From NCBI GenBank assembly GCA_964577315.1, contig CAZNYT010000015.1:1-41572 (forward strand): a stretch of DNA of 41,572 bases. Direction: 5' to 3'. Position 1 is the first letter of the stretch, and every line of letters starts with the position of its first letter. The position numbers were made by a program, and so were the translations under genes. Shown here piece after piece: positions 9,156-17,477 of the stretch. This DNA is from Desulfonatronospira sp964577315 (lineage in GTDB: Bacteria > Desulfobacterota > Desulfovibrionia > Desulfovibrionales > Desulfonatronovibrionaceae). Below the pieces are notes generated by a model, which was given only the letters and a program-made list of their open reading frames with translations, was not told where the DNA came from and did not search any database.

Positions 9156-10883
9156 ATGTCCTGGAAAAACATAAGCATCAAGTGGAAGGTTCTAACAATC
9201 TCTTTATCCGCACCCATTGTGATAGCCCTTGTTTTCGCCTACATGCAGATCACCCAGATCCGGGAAAATGCCCGGGAATCCATTGTGGAAAACAGCCGGG
9301 CCATTACCCTCCTGGCAGAAGCTGCCCGGGAAAATCAGGCTGAGAAGCTGGACATGGGGATAATGCGCCCCTTGGAGGAACTAGAGACTAGAGAGGAAAT
9401 GCTGGAAGCAGTCCCCATTATCACTGCCCTGGATGTGGCCCAGAGAAATGCGGAAGAAGCCGGTTACGATTTCCGGGTGCCCAAGATAAACCCCCGCAAT
9501 CCGGACAATGAGCCGGATGCGGTGGAAAGGGAGGTACTGGAAGGCTTCCAGGAAGAATTTCAAGAAGAAAAAGTAATCATTACCCAAGAAGAGATTCGCT
9601 ATTTCCGGCCCATCCAGCTTACCGAGCATTGCATGCCCTGCCACGGCTCCCCTGAGGGGGAAACAGATCCCATAGGAGGAACCAAGGAAGGCTGGGAAGT
9701 GGGCGAAGTGCACGGAGCCTTTGAGATCGTGACTTCTCTGGAGGAAACCCATGCTGCAGTGCAAAGGGCCCAGATATACATGGCTTTGTGGACCGGCGGG
9801 ATCTTGATAGTTATCGGAGCCGCGGTTCTTTACCTGGTAAAATCCAGTATAATCAATCCTTTGCGCCAGGCTGGAAGTTTCTTGCGCAACATCGCCCAAG
9901 GGGATCTAACCCGTGAAATTCAAAGCGAGAGCCGGGACGAACTGGGACAAATGATCAACGACATGGATGGGATGAGCAGGAACTTAAGGCAAATGCTCTC
10001 CCAGGTAGGGCACAAGGCTCAGGATCTTTTGCATTCAGCCCGCGAGCTGGACCAGATTTCCTCCAAACTGGACCAAGAATCCAACGATATGGCCGGACGC
10101 TCCAATACCGTGGCCACTTCCTCCGAGGAGATGAGCAGCAACATGAACTCCGTGGCCGCAGCCATGGAAGAGGCCTCTACCAATGTCTCCACTGTGGCCT
10201 CATCCGCAGAGGAGATGAGCTCCACCATCCAGGAAATTTCCGGGAATGCGGATCAGGCCCGTAACATCACCTACAAGGCAGTGGATCAGGCTCAAAGCGC
10301 TTCCTCGCGCGTGGACAGCCTCAAGGAGGCAGCCCAGGAAATCGGAAAGGTCTCGCAAACCATCACTGAGATCTCCTCTCAGACCAACCTCCTGGCCCTT
10401 AACGCAACCATCGAGGCCGCCCGGGCCGGAGAAGCCGGAAAGGGATTCGCTGTGGTGGCCAATGAGATCAAGGAGCTGGCCAACCAAACCGCCCAGGCCA
10501 CAGAGGAGATCAAGCAGAAAGTGGAGCACATTCAATCCTCAACCGGGGAAACCACCCAGGAGATAGACAGGGTTATGCAGGTTATCCGGGAAGTGAACGA
10601 ATTCGTGGACAACGTGGCCGCTTCTGTGCAGGAGCAAAGCACTGCTACCCGAGAGATCGCAGAAAACGTGTCCCAGGCTTCCGGCGGCATTCAAGAGGTA
10701 AACGAAAACGTGGCCCAGGCTTCCAGCGTAACCCAGGACATGACCCAGAATATTGCCCAGCTCAACGAATCCTCCAACTCCATAAACGAAAGCAGCAGCA
10801 GCCTGAAGCAAAGCTCCAGGTCCCTGTCCCAGCTAGCCGAGGATTTGGAAAACATGGTGGAAAAATTTAAGGTGGAAAAATGA
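9156..10883 (+). CDS. Methyl-accepting chemotaxis protein with c-type heme sensor (DUF3365/Tll0287-like)
   Basis: A 575-residue chemoreceptor. TM1 is about residues 11-32, TM2 about 208-230, then HAMP and the methyl-accepting hairpin with the conserved tip (ALNATIEAARAGEAGKGF). The periplasmic part resembles the DUF3365/Tll0287-like domain and contains CMPCH (Cys159, Cys162, His163), a CxxCH motif for covalent heme attachment. Desulfovibrio chemoreceptors such as DcrA are known to carry periplasmic c-type heme and sense redox or oxygen, so a similar role is plausible here. The ATG is preceded by CAGGAG at 5-base spacing. There is no C-terminal CheR-docking pentapeptide. The gene is flanked on both sides by copies of the 35-bp hairpin repeat, which is unusual. 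Confidence 0.93.
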   Translation: MSWKNISIKWKVLTISLSAPIVIALVFAYMQITQIRENARESIVENSRAITLLAEAARENQAEKLDMGIMRPLEELETREEMLEAVPIITALDVAQRNAEEAGYDFRVPKINPRNPDNEPDAVEREVLEGFQEEFQEEKVIITQEEIRYFRPIQLTEHCMPCHGSPEGETDPIGGTKEGWEVGEVHGAFEIVTSLEETHAAVQRAQIYMALWTGGILIVIGAAVLYLVKSSIINPLRQAGSFLRNIAQGDLTREIQSESRDELGQMINDMDGMSRNLRQMLSQVGHKAQDLLHSARELDQISSKLDQESNDMAGRSNTVATSSEEMSSNMNSVAAAMEEASTNVSTVASSAEEMSSTIQEISGNADQARNITYKAVDQAQSASSRVDSLKEAAQEIGKVSQTITEISSQTNLLALNATIEAARAGEAGKGFAVVANEIKELANQTAQATEEIKQKVEHIQSSTGETTQEIDRVMQVIREVNEFVDNVAASVQEQSTATREIAENVSQASGGIQEVNENVAQASSVTQDMTQNIAQLNESSNSINESSSSLKQSSRSLSQLAEDLENMVEKFKVEK

Positions 10884-11360
10884 TCCCGATCTTGTTACCT
10901 CTTAATCCTAAATTCAAGGCATCTATTCACCACATTTCACTTAAAGTGGTCACAGGTCACGTAAAGAAAAGAATATCTCACGCCCGGGCCTGCCGGCCCT
11001 AGAGGCGCCCCGGTGAAACACCCTTGAAAGGGAACCCGGTTTCACTGGGCAAGCAGAGCTTGGGAGAGGAGCAGTAAATATTCATATCCACCGAGCCGGT
11101 GTCTATGAATAACAATCTCCTCCGCAGGGGCGAGAGCCTTTTTCAATGCCCCGGCTCAGGGCAATGAAAAATCCCTCTTATCTCTGCGTCCTCTGCCTGC
11201 CGGGTTAAATCGGAATCCCCCAGTTAACCGGAAGAAGGTTAACCGGGCAAGCCTTTAGGGTATTTAACCGGGTGCCTCTAGCGAAGCGGGCGAGAGGTAA
11301 AAACATTTCAGGATTGGCGTACCCTGGCCGCGCCCGAGCCATTATAGGATTCGATTTTTA
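10884..11360. other. Long inverted-repeat-rich leader upstream of the GGDEF-EAL gene
   Basis: A 477-base non-coding region. It opens with a 15-base remnant of the CTATTCACCA repeat family (10918-10932) and the second 35-bp hairpin repeat (10974-11008). It then holds: a hairpin with GTGAAAC (11013-11019) pairing GTTTCAC (11039-11045) and an inner CCCT/AGGG; a nested set GAGGAG (11066-11071), TATTCATA (11079-11086), CACCG (11089-11093) pairing CGGTG (11097-11101), TATGAATA (11104-11111) and CTCCTC (11117-11122); alternatives GGGGC/GCCCC and GAGCC/GGCTC; and a long hairpin 11139-11171 with one mismatch. The last part carries several TTAACCGG motifs. It does not match a c-di-GMP (GEMM) riboswitch or another RNA I know. 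Confidence 0.6.
10974..11008. repeat. 35-bp hairpin repeat, copy 2
   Basis: Same sequence as the copy at 9011-9045 except that the central stem is GGGCC-TGCC-GGCCC instead of GGACC-TGCC-GGTCC. The A-to-G and T-to-C changes face each other, so pairing is preserved. Confidence 0.85.
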
Positions 11361-13481
11361 ATGACTATGGAAGAACAGACACCACAAATACTGGTCGTGG
11401 ACGACGAGGAAATAAACAGGTCCATGTTGCGTAAGTTCCTGTCCTCCCGGGCCGAGGTTCTGGAAGCCGAGGATGGCTACCGAGCCCTGGAGCTGGCCTC
11501 CCAGGATACGGATCTTATCCTTTTGGATCTCATGATGGAGGGCATGGACGGGATAGAAGTCTGTGAACAGCTCATGTCTTCCCAGGAAACCAGGGACATC
11601 CCCGTTATTTTCATCTCAGCAGTGGATGATCCCAAGATCAAGGCCAAGGGCCTGGAAGCCGGGGGAATGGATTTTGTAAACAAACCCTTTGACCGGACCG
11701 AGCTCCTTTCCCGGATAAATACCCACCTCACTCTGCGCAGGCAAGCCAAGCAGATCAAGCAATACACCCAGGACCTGGAGAATCTGGTGGAAGAACGCAC
11801 CCAGCAGCTCCAGGAGTCCGAAAGAAAATACCGCACCATCTTCGAGGCCACCAAGAGCGCTATGCTGCTGGTGGACAGCAGCACCGGACTGTTGTCCATG
11901 GTCAACAAGGAATTTTGCGACCTCACTGGCTACAGCAGGGAAGAGATCGAGGGCAGGATGCATTTTATGGATTTCATCCATCCCGACGACTACACCCGAG
12001 GCCGGGAATACCTGGAGGGACACATCAGCAATCCGGCCCAGGCCTCAACCGAATACGAGTTGCTAGGGATCACCAAGAACCGCGAAACGCTTCATCTTTA
12101 CAATAAAGTGGCTAGCGTGCCTGAATGGAGCGCCCTGGTGGTTTCCATATTCGATCTCACGGACAAGCGCAGGGTGGAAGACGAGTTAAGACAGCGCACT
12201 TTTTACAACCCTTTAACCGGACTCCCCAACAGCGAGCTCTTCAAGAACCGCCTCAACAAAACCATCGAATCCTGGCAAGAGAACCAGGAAAACTTTTTTG
12301 CCGTGCTTTTACTGGACCTGGACCGGTTCAAGCTGATCAACGACAGCCTGGGGCACCATCAGGGAGACGAGCTTATCTCCGTGGTGGCCCAAAGGCTGGA
12401 GAACAGCGTCAAAAGAAAGGATACGGTGGCCCATTTCGGAGGGGATGATTTCGGTTTGCTCCTGGAAGCAGAGGATCTGGCAGAAGCCGCCCTGAGCGCG
12501 GAAAAAATAAAAGACCAATTCCGGGATCCCTTTATTCTGAACGGTAACGAAATCTATACCTCCTGCTCCATGGGAATTGTAGTACCTTCCCAGGAGTATA
12601 AGACCCCGGAAGAAATCTTCAGGGATGCGGATACCGCCCTGCACCGGGCCAAATCCATGGGCTCGGACAACTACGTGGTTTTCGATCCCCTGATGCATGA
12701 GCAGGTCTCGGAGCTTCTCAGCCTGGAAACCGAACTCCGCAAAGCCATCTCCCAGGAGGAGTTCGTTCTCTTGTATCAGCCCATTATCAATCTCCAGGAG
12801 ATGGAAACCATCGGGTTCGAGGCCTTGATCCGGTGGATTCATCCGGACAAGGGCATGATCCCGCCCAACAAGTTCATTCCCGTGGCAGAGGATACCAAGC
12901 TGATCATACCCATGGGAGAGTGGATACTGGATACTGCCTGTAAACAATTGCGACAATGGATGGATCAGAACCTGACTCTCACCTTGAGCATCAATCTCTC
13001 CGGGGTTCAGTTCAGGGACAAGAATCTTTTGAATGTCCTGGAAAACACGTTCCATAAAAACAGGATATCCTCGAAACTTGTCAACCTGGAGCTCACCGAG
13101 AGCGTGATCATGAGCGATGCTGAAGGTGCCATAGGTACCCTGAACAAGATCAAGAACCTGGGAGCCCAATTGTCAGTTGATGATTTCGGGACCGGTTATT
13201 CCTCCTTGAACTACCTCCAAAAGTTCCCTATAGATACTTTAAAAATCGATAGGTCCTTTATAAATTCCATGGACAAAGACAGCGGCCAGGAACTGGTACG
13301 GGCGATTCTGGCCATGACCCAGAGCCTGGGCATCAAAGCGGTTGCCGAAGGCATAGAAAACGAGCAGCAGTTGGAGATTCTAAGAAGCCTGGGATGTGCT
13401 TTCGGCCAGGGATACTTTTTTGCCAAACCATTAAGCCATGAGGACGCAACCCAATATATCCTGGGAACCGAAACAACTTAG
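11361..13481 (+). CDS. Response regulator with PAS, degenerate GGDEF and EAL domains
   Basis: A 706-residue cytoplasmic c-di-GMP protein. Order: receiver (about 10-125, phosphoacceptor Asp56 in LILLDLMM, Lys in NKPF), a coiled-coil linker, PAS (about 155-275), GGDEF (about 285-445) and EAL (about 455-700). The GGDEF signature reads GGDDF, so the conserved Glu is Asp, and the inhibitory RxxD position reads KxxD. The EAL domain keeps FEALIRW, DDFGTGYSSL, LKIDRSFI and KAVAEGIE. It is therefore more likely a phosphodiesterase than a cyclase; this is inference from motifs. A weak AGGAT lies upstream of the ATG; a second in-frame ATG follows two codons later. The cognate kinase is not obvious; the neighbouring hybrid CheA is a candidate. 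The stop codon overlaps a short dispersed repeat. Confidence 0.94.
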   Translation: MTMEEQTPQILVVDDEEINRSMLRKFLSSRAEVLEAEDGYRALELASQDTDLILLDLMMEGMDGIEVCEQLMSSQETRDIPVIFISAVDDPKIKAKGLEAGGMDFVNKPFDRTELLSRINTHLTLRRQAKQIKQYTQDLENLVEERTQQLQESERKYRTIFEATKSAMLLVDSSTGLLSMVNKEFCDLTGYSREEIEGRMHFMDFIHPDDYTRGREYLEGHISNPAQASTEYELLGITKNRETLHLYNKVASVPEWSALVVSIFDLTDKRRVEDELRQRTFYNPLTGLPNSELFKNRLNKTIESWQENQENFFAVLLLDLDRFKLINDSLGHHQGDELISVVAQRLENSVKRKDTVAHFGGDDFGLLLEAEDLAEAALSAEKIKDQFRDPFILNGNEIYTSCSMGIVVPSQEYKTPEEIFRDADTALHRAKSMGSDNYVVFDPLMHEQVSELLSLETELRKAISQEEFVLLYQPIINLQEMETIGFEALIRWIHPDKGMIPPNKFIPVAEDTKLIIPMGEWILDTACKQLRQWMDQNLTLTLSINLSGVQFRDKNLLNVLENTFHKNRISSKLVNLELTESVIMSDAEGAIGTLNKIKNLGAQLSVDDFGTGYSSLNYLQKFPIDTLKIDRSFINSMDKDSGQELVRAILAMTQSLGIKAVAEGIENEQQLEILRSLGCAFGQGYFFAKPLSHEDATQYILGTETT

Positions 13482-13573
13482 TAGTACAACGAAACTTATT
13501 ATTTAGAGCTGCTGCCACAATAGTAAGGCAGTTTATACAGCCATGGTTAAAGAACCAAGTTTCGCTGTAGTTA
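13480..13573. repeat. 94-bp cassette with inverted terminal repeats
   Basis: The left end (13480-13500, containing TAGTACAACGAAACTT) and right end (13557-13573, AAGTTTCGCTGTAGTTA) are imperfect inverted repeats sharing the 8-base core CGAAACTT and the adjacent TACA. The left end matches 132-152 exactly on the other strand (21 bases); the right end matches 1725-1741 exactly on the other strand (17 bases). The cassette is non-coding and overlaps the preceding stop codon, which fits a MITE-like or palindromic repeat element. Confidence 0.65.
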
Positions 13574-13637
13574 TTAGTTCTTTTATATCCTGATTGATTG
13601 CTTGTCCCTTAACACCAAGAAGCACACTGAAAACACT

Positions 13638-14447
13638 ATGAGCAAAGTCCAAGCACTGGTAGTAACCGGCTACGGAACCAATTGTGACCGCGAAACCGCC
13701 CATGTGGCCCGGATGGCAGGCGCGGATCAAGTAACCATCTGTTTTTTTTCGGATCTTATCTCGGAGAAAACCAGACTTGGGGATTATAATTTTCTGATTT
13801 TTCCTGGTGGGTTCCTGGACGGGGATGACCTGGGGGCTGCCCAGGCTGCTGCCTTGCGCTGGAAATACGCCCGGACTCGCAGCGGGGGTTCGCTTATCCG
13901 GGACCTGGAAGACTTTAGGGACCGGGGCAAGTTAATCCTGGGCATCTGCAACGGGTTCCAGCTCCTGGTCAAGCTGGGTCTTTTGCCGGCCATCCACGGG
14001 GATTACTTCCAACGCCGGGTCAGCCTTACCCATAACGATTCCGCCCGATTTGAGGACAGATGGGTATATTTGCGCTGCAACCCGGATTCGCCGTGCGTGT
14101 TCACCACGAACCTGGACCGCATGTATCTCCCGGTGCGACACGGGGAAGGCAAGTTGGTGTGCATGGATGAAGCCGTGCAGAAAGACCTGGAGCAAAAGCA
14201 TTTGATAGCCCTGCAATATATTGATCCGGATACCTCCGGTCCCACTTTGCAGTATCCCTTCAATCCCAACGGATCCCCCCTGGGAATTGCGGGACTGACA
14301 GATCCCTCAGGCCGTATACTGGGGCTTATGCCCCATCCTGAGGCCTATAATCATCCCACCAATCACCCTGCTTGGACCCGGGGAGAACAAGGGGTGCTAG
14401 GGACTGAACTCTTGGCCCGGGGAGTTGAGTACCTGCGTGCATGTTAA
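13638..14447 (+). CDS. purQ: Phosphoribosylformylglycinamidine synthase, glutaminase subunit
   Basis: A class I glutamine amidotransferase of about 269 residues that releases ammonia from glutamine for the fourth step of purine synthesis, working with PurL. The nucleophile is Cys104 in LGICNGFQLL, and the His-Glu pair is His233 and Glu235 in MPHPEAYNH. The region CDRETAHVARMAGADQV after VVTGYGTNCD is typical of PurQ. The length is somewhat above the usual 225-230 residues, as in the longer proteobacterial form. I start at the ATG giving MSKVQALVV; an upstream TTG would add 12 poorly conserved residues. No clear Shine-Dalgarno sequence precedes it. purL and purS are not in the window. Confidence 0.92.
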   Translation: MSKVQALVVTGYGTNCDRETAHVARMAGADQVTICFFSDLISEKTRLGDYNFLIFPGGFLDGDDLGAAQAAALRWKYARTRSGGSLIRDLEDFRDRGKLILGICNGFQLLVKLGLLPAIHGDYFQRRVSLTHNDSARFEDRWVYLRCNPDSPCVFTTNLDRMYLPVRHGEGKLVCMDEAVQKDLEQKHLIALQYIDPDTSGPTLQYPFNPNGSPLGIAGLTDPSGRILGLMPHPEAYNHPTNHPAWTRGEQGVLGTELLARGVEYLRAC

Positions 14448-14940
14448 CGGCAAGCAGTCTCCATCCATTCCCTGCAATGCGCTGGGATGGAACCAACTCA
14501 TGCGGGAAGCGCTTCAGGAGGCTCAAAATGCCCAAGCCCTAAACGAAGTCCCCGTGGGCGCTGTTCTCTGGGACTCAGGATCCGGGCAGATCCTGGGACG
14601 GGGATACAATCAATGTATTTCCGCCCAGGATCCCACTGCTCACGCCGAGATCCTGGCTTTGCGCGAGGCTGGAACAACCCGGGGCAACTATCGCCTCCAA
14701 AACACGGTTCTTGTGGTTACGCTGGAGCCCTGTCTCATGTGCCTGGGAGCCCTGGTTCAGGCCAGGATTGCTGGCCTGGTTTACGGGGCCCGGGACCCCA
14801 AGGCCGGAGCCGTTCTTTCCAGTATTGACACCCTTGACTTTGCTTGGTTATATAATAAGTTCTGGATAGTTGAGAATGTACTGGAACCGGAATGTAAAGC
14901 CTTGCTTAGGGACTTTTTCCACCCCAAGAGAAACATTTAA
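14437..14940 (+). CDS. tadA: tRNA-specific adenosine deaminase
   Basis: TadA converts the wobble adenosine of tRNA-Arg(ACG) to inosine. The zinc-deaminase motifs are TAHAEILALR (His ligand and catalytic Glu) and LEPCLMC (two Cys ligands), with EVPVGAVL and GARDPKAGA as further family blocks. The start is uncertain: GTG at 14437 follows GGGGAG at 12 bases and overlaps purQ by 11 bases; a TTG lies at 14425 and an ATG at 14500, but the ATG would remove the residues that normally precede the first helix. The overlap suggests translational coupling with purQ. Function is well supported. Confidence 0.9.
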   Translation: MHVNGKQSPSIPCNALGWNQLMREALQEAQNAQALNEVPVGAVLWDSGSGQILGRGYNQCISAQDPTAHAEILALREAGTTRGNYRLQNTVLVVTLEPCLMCLGALVQARIAGLVYGARDPKAGAVLSSIDTLDFAWLYNKFWIVENVLEPECKALLRDFFHPKRNI

Positions 14941-14953
14941 GCCCCACTTATGC

Positions 14954-15048
14954 GGAGAGGTACCGAAGTCTGGTCGTAACGGGCCCGACTCGAAATCGGG
15001 TTGGCGGTTGATCCCGCCACGGGGGTTCAAATCCCTCCCTCTCCGCCA
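14954..15048 (+). tRNA. tRNA-Ser(CGA)
   Basis: The acceptor stem GGAGAGG pairs with CCTCTCC; the anticodon stem CCCGA/TCGGG holds the loop CTCGAAA with anticodon CGA at 14991-14993. A long variable arm marks it as a class II tRNA-Ser. The T-loop is GTTCAAATC-like and the 3' CCA is encoded. Confidence 0.97.
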
Positions 15049-15117
15049 CTCCTTTATCTTCCCTTTAAACTACACTCTTCCCATGGGTTGAAAAATGTAA
15101 TCACAACGGAGTTAAGA

Positions 15118-15969
15118 GTGCTACAAAAAGTCGCGATAAAAGTCAGCCTCACTGAGCCCAAAAAAAAATTCATTAGCATGATGACCTTTTTGCAAGGCTT
15201 TGGCACTACTGAAGTGCACCTTATTCACGTAACCAACAAAAAATCTATGCAGGAGTGGAAAATAGCCGAGTCAGAGCTGGAAAGAATAAGATCCGAAATA
15301 AGCGACTTTGGCTTCTATGTTTACATCCACATCAGGTACGGGCACTTTCCCACCCAGATTATCCAGGAAGCTGAGTCCCAGATGGTGGACTACATAGCCC
15401 TCCACTGGATGCCCAAAAGCCTGTTTCGCAATGCCCTGCTGGGAAATATCGATGCAGACATCCTGCGCCTGAGCAACCTTCCGGTGTTCATCCACAACCC
15501 CAGGCGTTTCAAGTCCCCGGTAGAGTTGGAGCGGGTCATGTATGCCACGAACTTCGGGTATACGGATGCTGCAGTTCTTCCTTATCTGGTAGACAAGCGG
15601 TTTCAGGCACACAAACTTTTTCTTCTGCATGTGAGAGAGCGGGCACCGGATCCGTTTACTGATGCCAAGCGCAGACAGAGTGTGTTGGACAACCTGCAGC
15701 GCCTGGCCAGCGAATGCTCCCATGCCTACCAGGAGGTGGAGGTCATGGAGACCTTGGGGACGGCACGCACCCAGATAGCAAAACAAGCCAAGGCCCGAGA
15801 TGTACATCTTGTTGTTGTGGGCAGATCTGACACGCTTAACGGCCTGAGCCATATATTGGGCTCCACTGCTGAGGCTCTGCCGCACCGGACGTCCTGCAGC
15901 GTGTTTATCATCCCCGTGGTATGCAAACTGCCTGATCCTCAGGATAAAAGGGAGCAAGCAATAACATGA
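15118..15969 (+). CDS. Universal stress protein (UspA family)
   Basis: A cytoplasmic protein of about 283 residues. The C-terminal half contains the nucleotide-binding pattern of ATP-binding USPs (VVVGRSDTLNGLSHILGST, a GxxG-like loop followed by GS/T). The N-terminal half looks like a diverged USP domain, giving a tandem arrangement. An upstream frame would run through tRNA-Ser, so I start at the GTG at 15118, which has GGAG six bases upstream. The stop overlaps the start of the BCCT transporter gene (ATGA), implying translational coupling. By analogy with TeaD, a USP that regulates the TeaABC ectoine transporter in Halomonas, it may modulate the transporter. That is inference. Confidence 0.86.
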   Translation: MLQKVAIKVSLTEPKKKFISMMTFLQGFGTTEVHLIHVTNKKSMQEWKIAESELERIRSEISDFGFYVYIHIRYGHFPTQIIQEAESQMVDYIALHWMPKSLFRNALLGNIDADILRLSNLPVFIHNPRRFKSPVELERVMYATNFGYTDAAVLPYLVDKRFQAHKLFLLHVRERAPDPFTDAKRRQSVLDNLQRLASECSHAYQEVEVMETLGTARTQIAKQAKARDVHLVVVGRSDTLNGLSHILGSTAEALPHRTSCSVFIIPVVCKLPDPQDKREQAIT

Positions 15970-17477
15970 ATCTCAAAAACAATGCCGTCTTTATAGTTTC
16001 TCTGCTAACAGTTTTTTCGGTAATATTCATAGGGGTATTTTCCCCGGATGCCCTGGAGAAATGGTCAGCCCTGCTGCACGAGGGTATCATAAGGAATCTG
16101 GGCTGGTTCTATTTGCTCGCCACCTTCTTGTTCGTGGTGTTCAGCCTCATAATCGCGCTCAGCAGGTACGGCCAAGTCAAATTGGGCAGGGACGATGAAA
16201 AACCGCGATTTACCTTTTTTGGCTGGGCAAGCATGCTCTTTGCTGCTGGCATGGGCATAGGCCTCATATTCTGGGGCGTGGCAGAGCCTTTGAGCCATTA
16301 TCTGGGACCACCGGGATACATTGATGAGGCTTCACCCGAGGCCTCCAGGTTCGCCATGCGCCATAGCTTCTTCCATTGGGGCCTGCAGCCGTGGGCCATA
16401 TATATTGTGATGAGCCTGTCAATAGCCTATTTTTCTTTCAGGCGAAACATGCCGCCGCTAATATCAAGCTGTTTCTACCCCTTGATCGGGGACAAGATAT
16501 ACGGGTTTACCGGATATCTCATCGACATCCTGGCGGTATTCGCTACCGTCTTCGGCATAGTAACCTCCCTCGGGCTCGGGGCCATGCAAATAAACAGCGG
16601 CTTGGCCTCGGTGCTCCCTTTTGAGGCAGACATTAACAGCACACTTATTATCATCGCGGTAGTGACTGTTATCTTCATGGGATCCAGCATGATGGGACTG
16701 GACCGCGGCATGCAGGTGCTCAGCAAAAGCAATATCCTGCTCGTTTTCGTCCTTTTGGCCTTGATGCTCTTCATGGGCCCCACGCACATGATTTTAAACG
16801 TATTCATAAGCACCTGTGCGGACTACATATCCTCGGTATTCCACATGAGCCTTTCCACCAACCCCTTCATGGGCCTGGAGTGGACCCAGGACTGGACTCT
16901 TTTCTACTGGGCATGGTGGATATCTTGGGCTCCTTTCGTTGGCCTGTTCATAGCCAGCATCTCCCGGGGAAGAACCATCAGGGAATTTATAACCGGAGCC
17001 TTGCTTGTGCCTACCCTCCTGACTTTTGTGTGGTTCAGCGTCTTCGGCGGCTCAGCCCTGCACCTGGAAATGTACAAGGAGGCCCAGCTTGCCGCAGCTG
17101 TAGCACAAGACGTCTCAGTTGGGCTTTTCAAGCTCTACTCACTTTACCCCTTTAGCGAGTTTTTTACATTGCTCACGGTCTTGCTTTTGGTGATTTTCTT
17201 TGTGACCTCGGCAGATGCGGCCACTTTTGTACTGAGCCTTATGACCTCCGGGGGTAACATGGACCCATCCACAGGCAAAAAGGCCATCTGGGGGATTACC
17301 GTATCCATCACAGCCGCAATACTGCTTTTTTCCGGAGGGCTGGAAGGGCTGCAGCGCATGGCCATAGCTGCGGCCCTACCCTTTTCCGGGATCATGTTGC
17401 TTATGTGTATTTGTCTCCTCAAAGGACTGCGCTACGAGTTCCTGTATGAGCGCACCCCCCAGAACAGGCCGCATTAA
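15966..17477 (+). CDS. BCCT family betaine/choline/carnitine transporter
   Basis: An inner-membrane secondary transporter of 503 residues with about 12 transmembrane segments, expected to import compatible solutes such as glycine betaine using the Na+ or H+ gradient. Family blocks visible: GMGIGLIFWGVAEPLSHY in TM3, and FYWAWWISWAPFVGLFIA followed by SRGRTIREF in the TM8 region, where the Trp-rich segment forms the trimethylammonium-binding box. The Gly-rich TM3 carries Met-Gly-Ile-Gly, seen in Na+-coupled betaine carriers. It lacks the long hydrophilic C-terminal osmosensor tail of BetP. Its start overlaps the stop of the preceding USP gene. Exact substrate is not decidable from sequence alone. 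Confidence 0.92.
   Translation: MNLKNNAVFIVSLLTVFSVIFIGVFSPDALEKWSALLHEGIIRNLGWFYLLATFLFVVFSLIIALSRYGQVKLGRDDEKPRFTFFGWASMLFAAGMGIGLIFWGVAEPLSHYLGPPGYIDEASPEASRFAMRHSFFHWGLQPWAIYIVMSLSIAYFSFRRNMPPLISSCFYPLIGDKIYGFTGYLIDILAVFATVFGIVTSLGLGAMQINSGLASVLPFEADINSTLIIIAVVTVIFMGSSMMGLDRGMQVLSKSNILLVFVLLALMLFMGPTHMILNVFISTCADYISSVFHMSLSTNPFMGLEWTQDWTLFYWAWWISWAPFVGLFIASISRGRTIREFITGALLVPTLLTFVWFSVFGGSALHLEMYKEAQLAAAVAQDVSVGLFKLYSLYPFSEFFTLLTVLLLVIFFVTSADAATFVLSLMTSGGNMDPSTGKKAIWGITVSITAAILLFSGGLEGLQRMAIAAALPFSGIMLLMCICLLKGLRYEFLYERTPQNRPH

Noticed and set aside
10974..11340. GEMM c-di-GMP riboswitch or another catalogued RNA (6S, SRP, RNase P, tmRNA)
   Set aside because: None of the conserved motifs of these RNAs was found, although hairpins are abundant.
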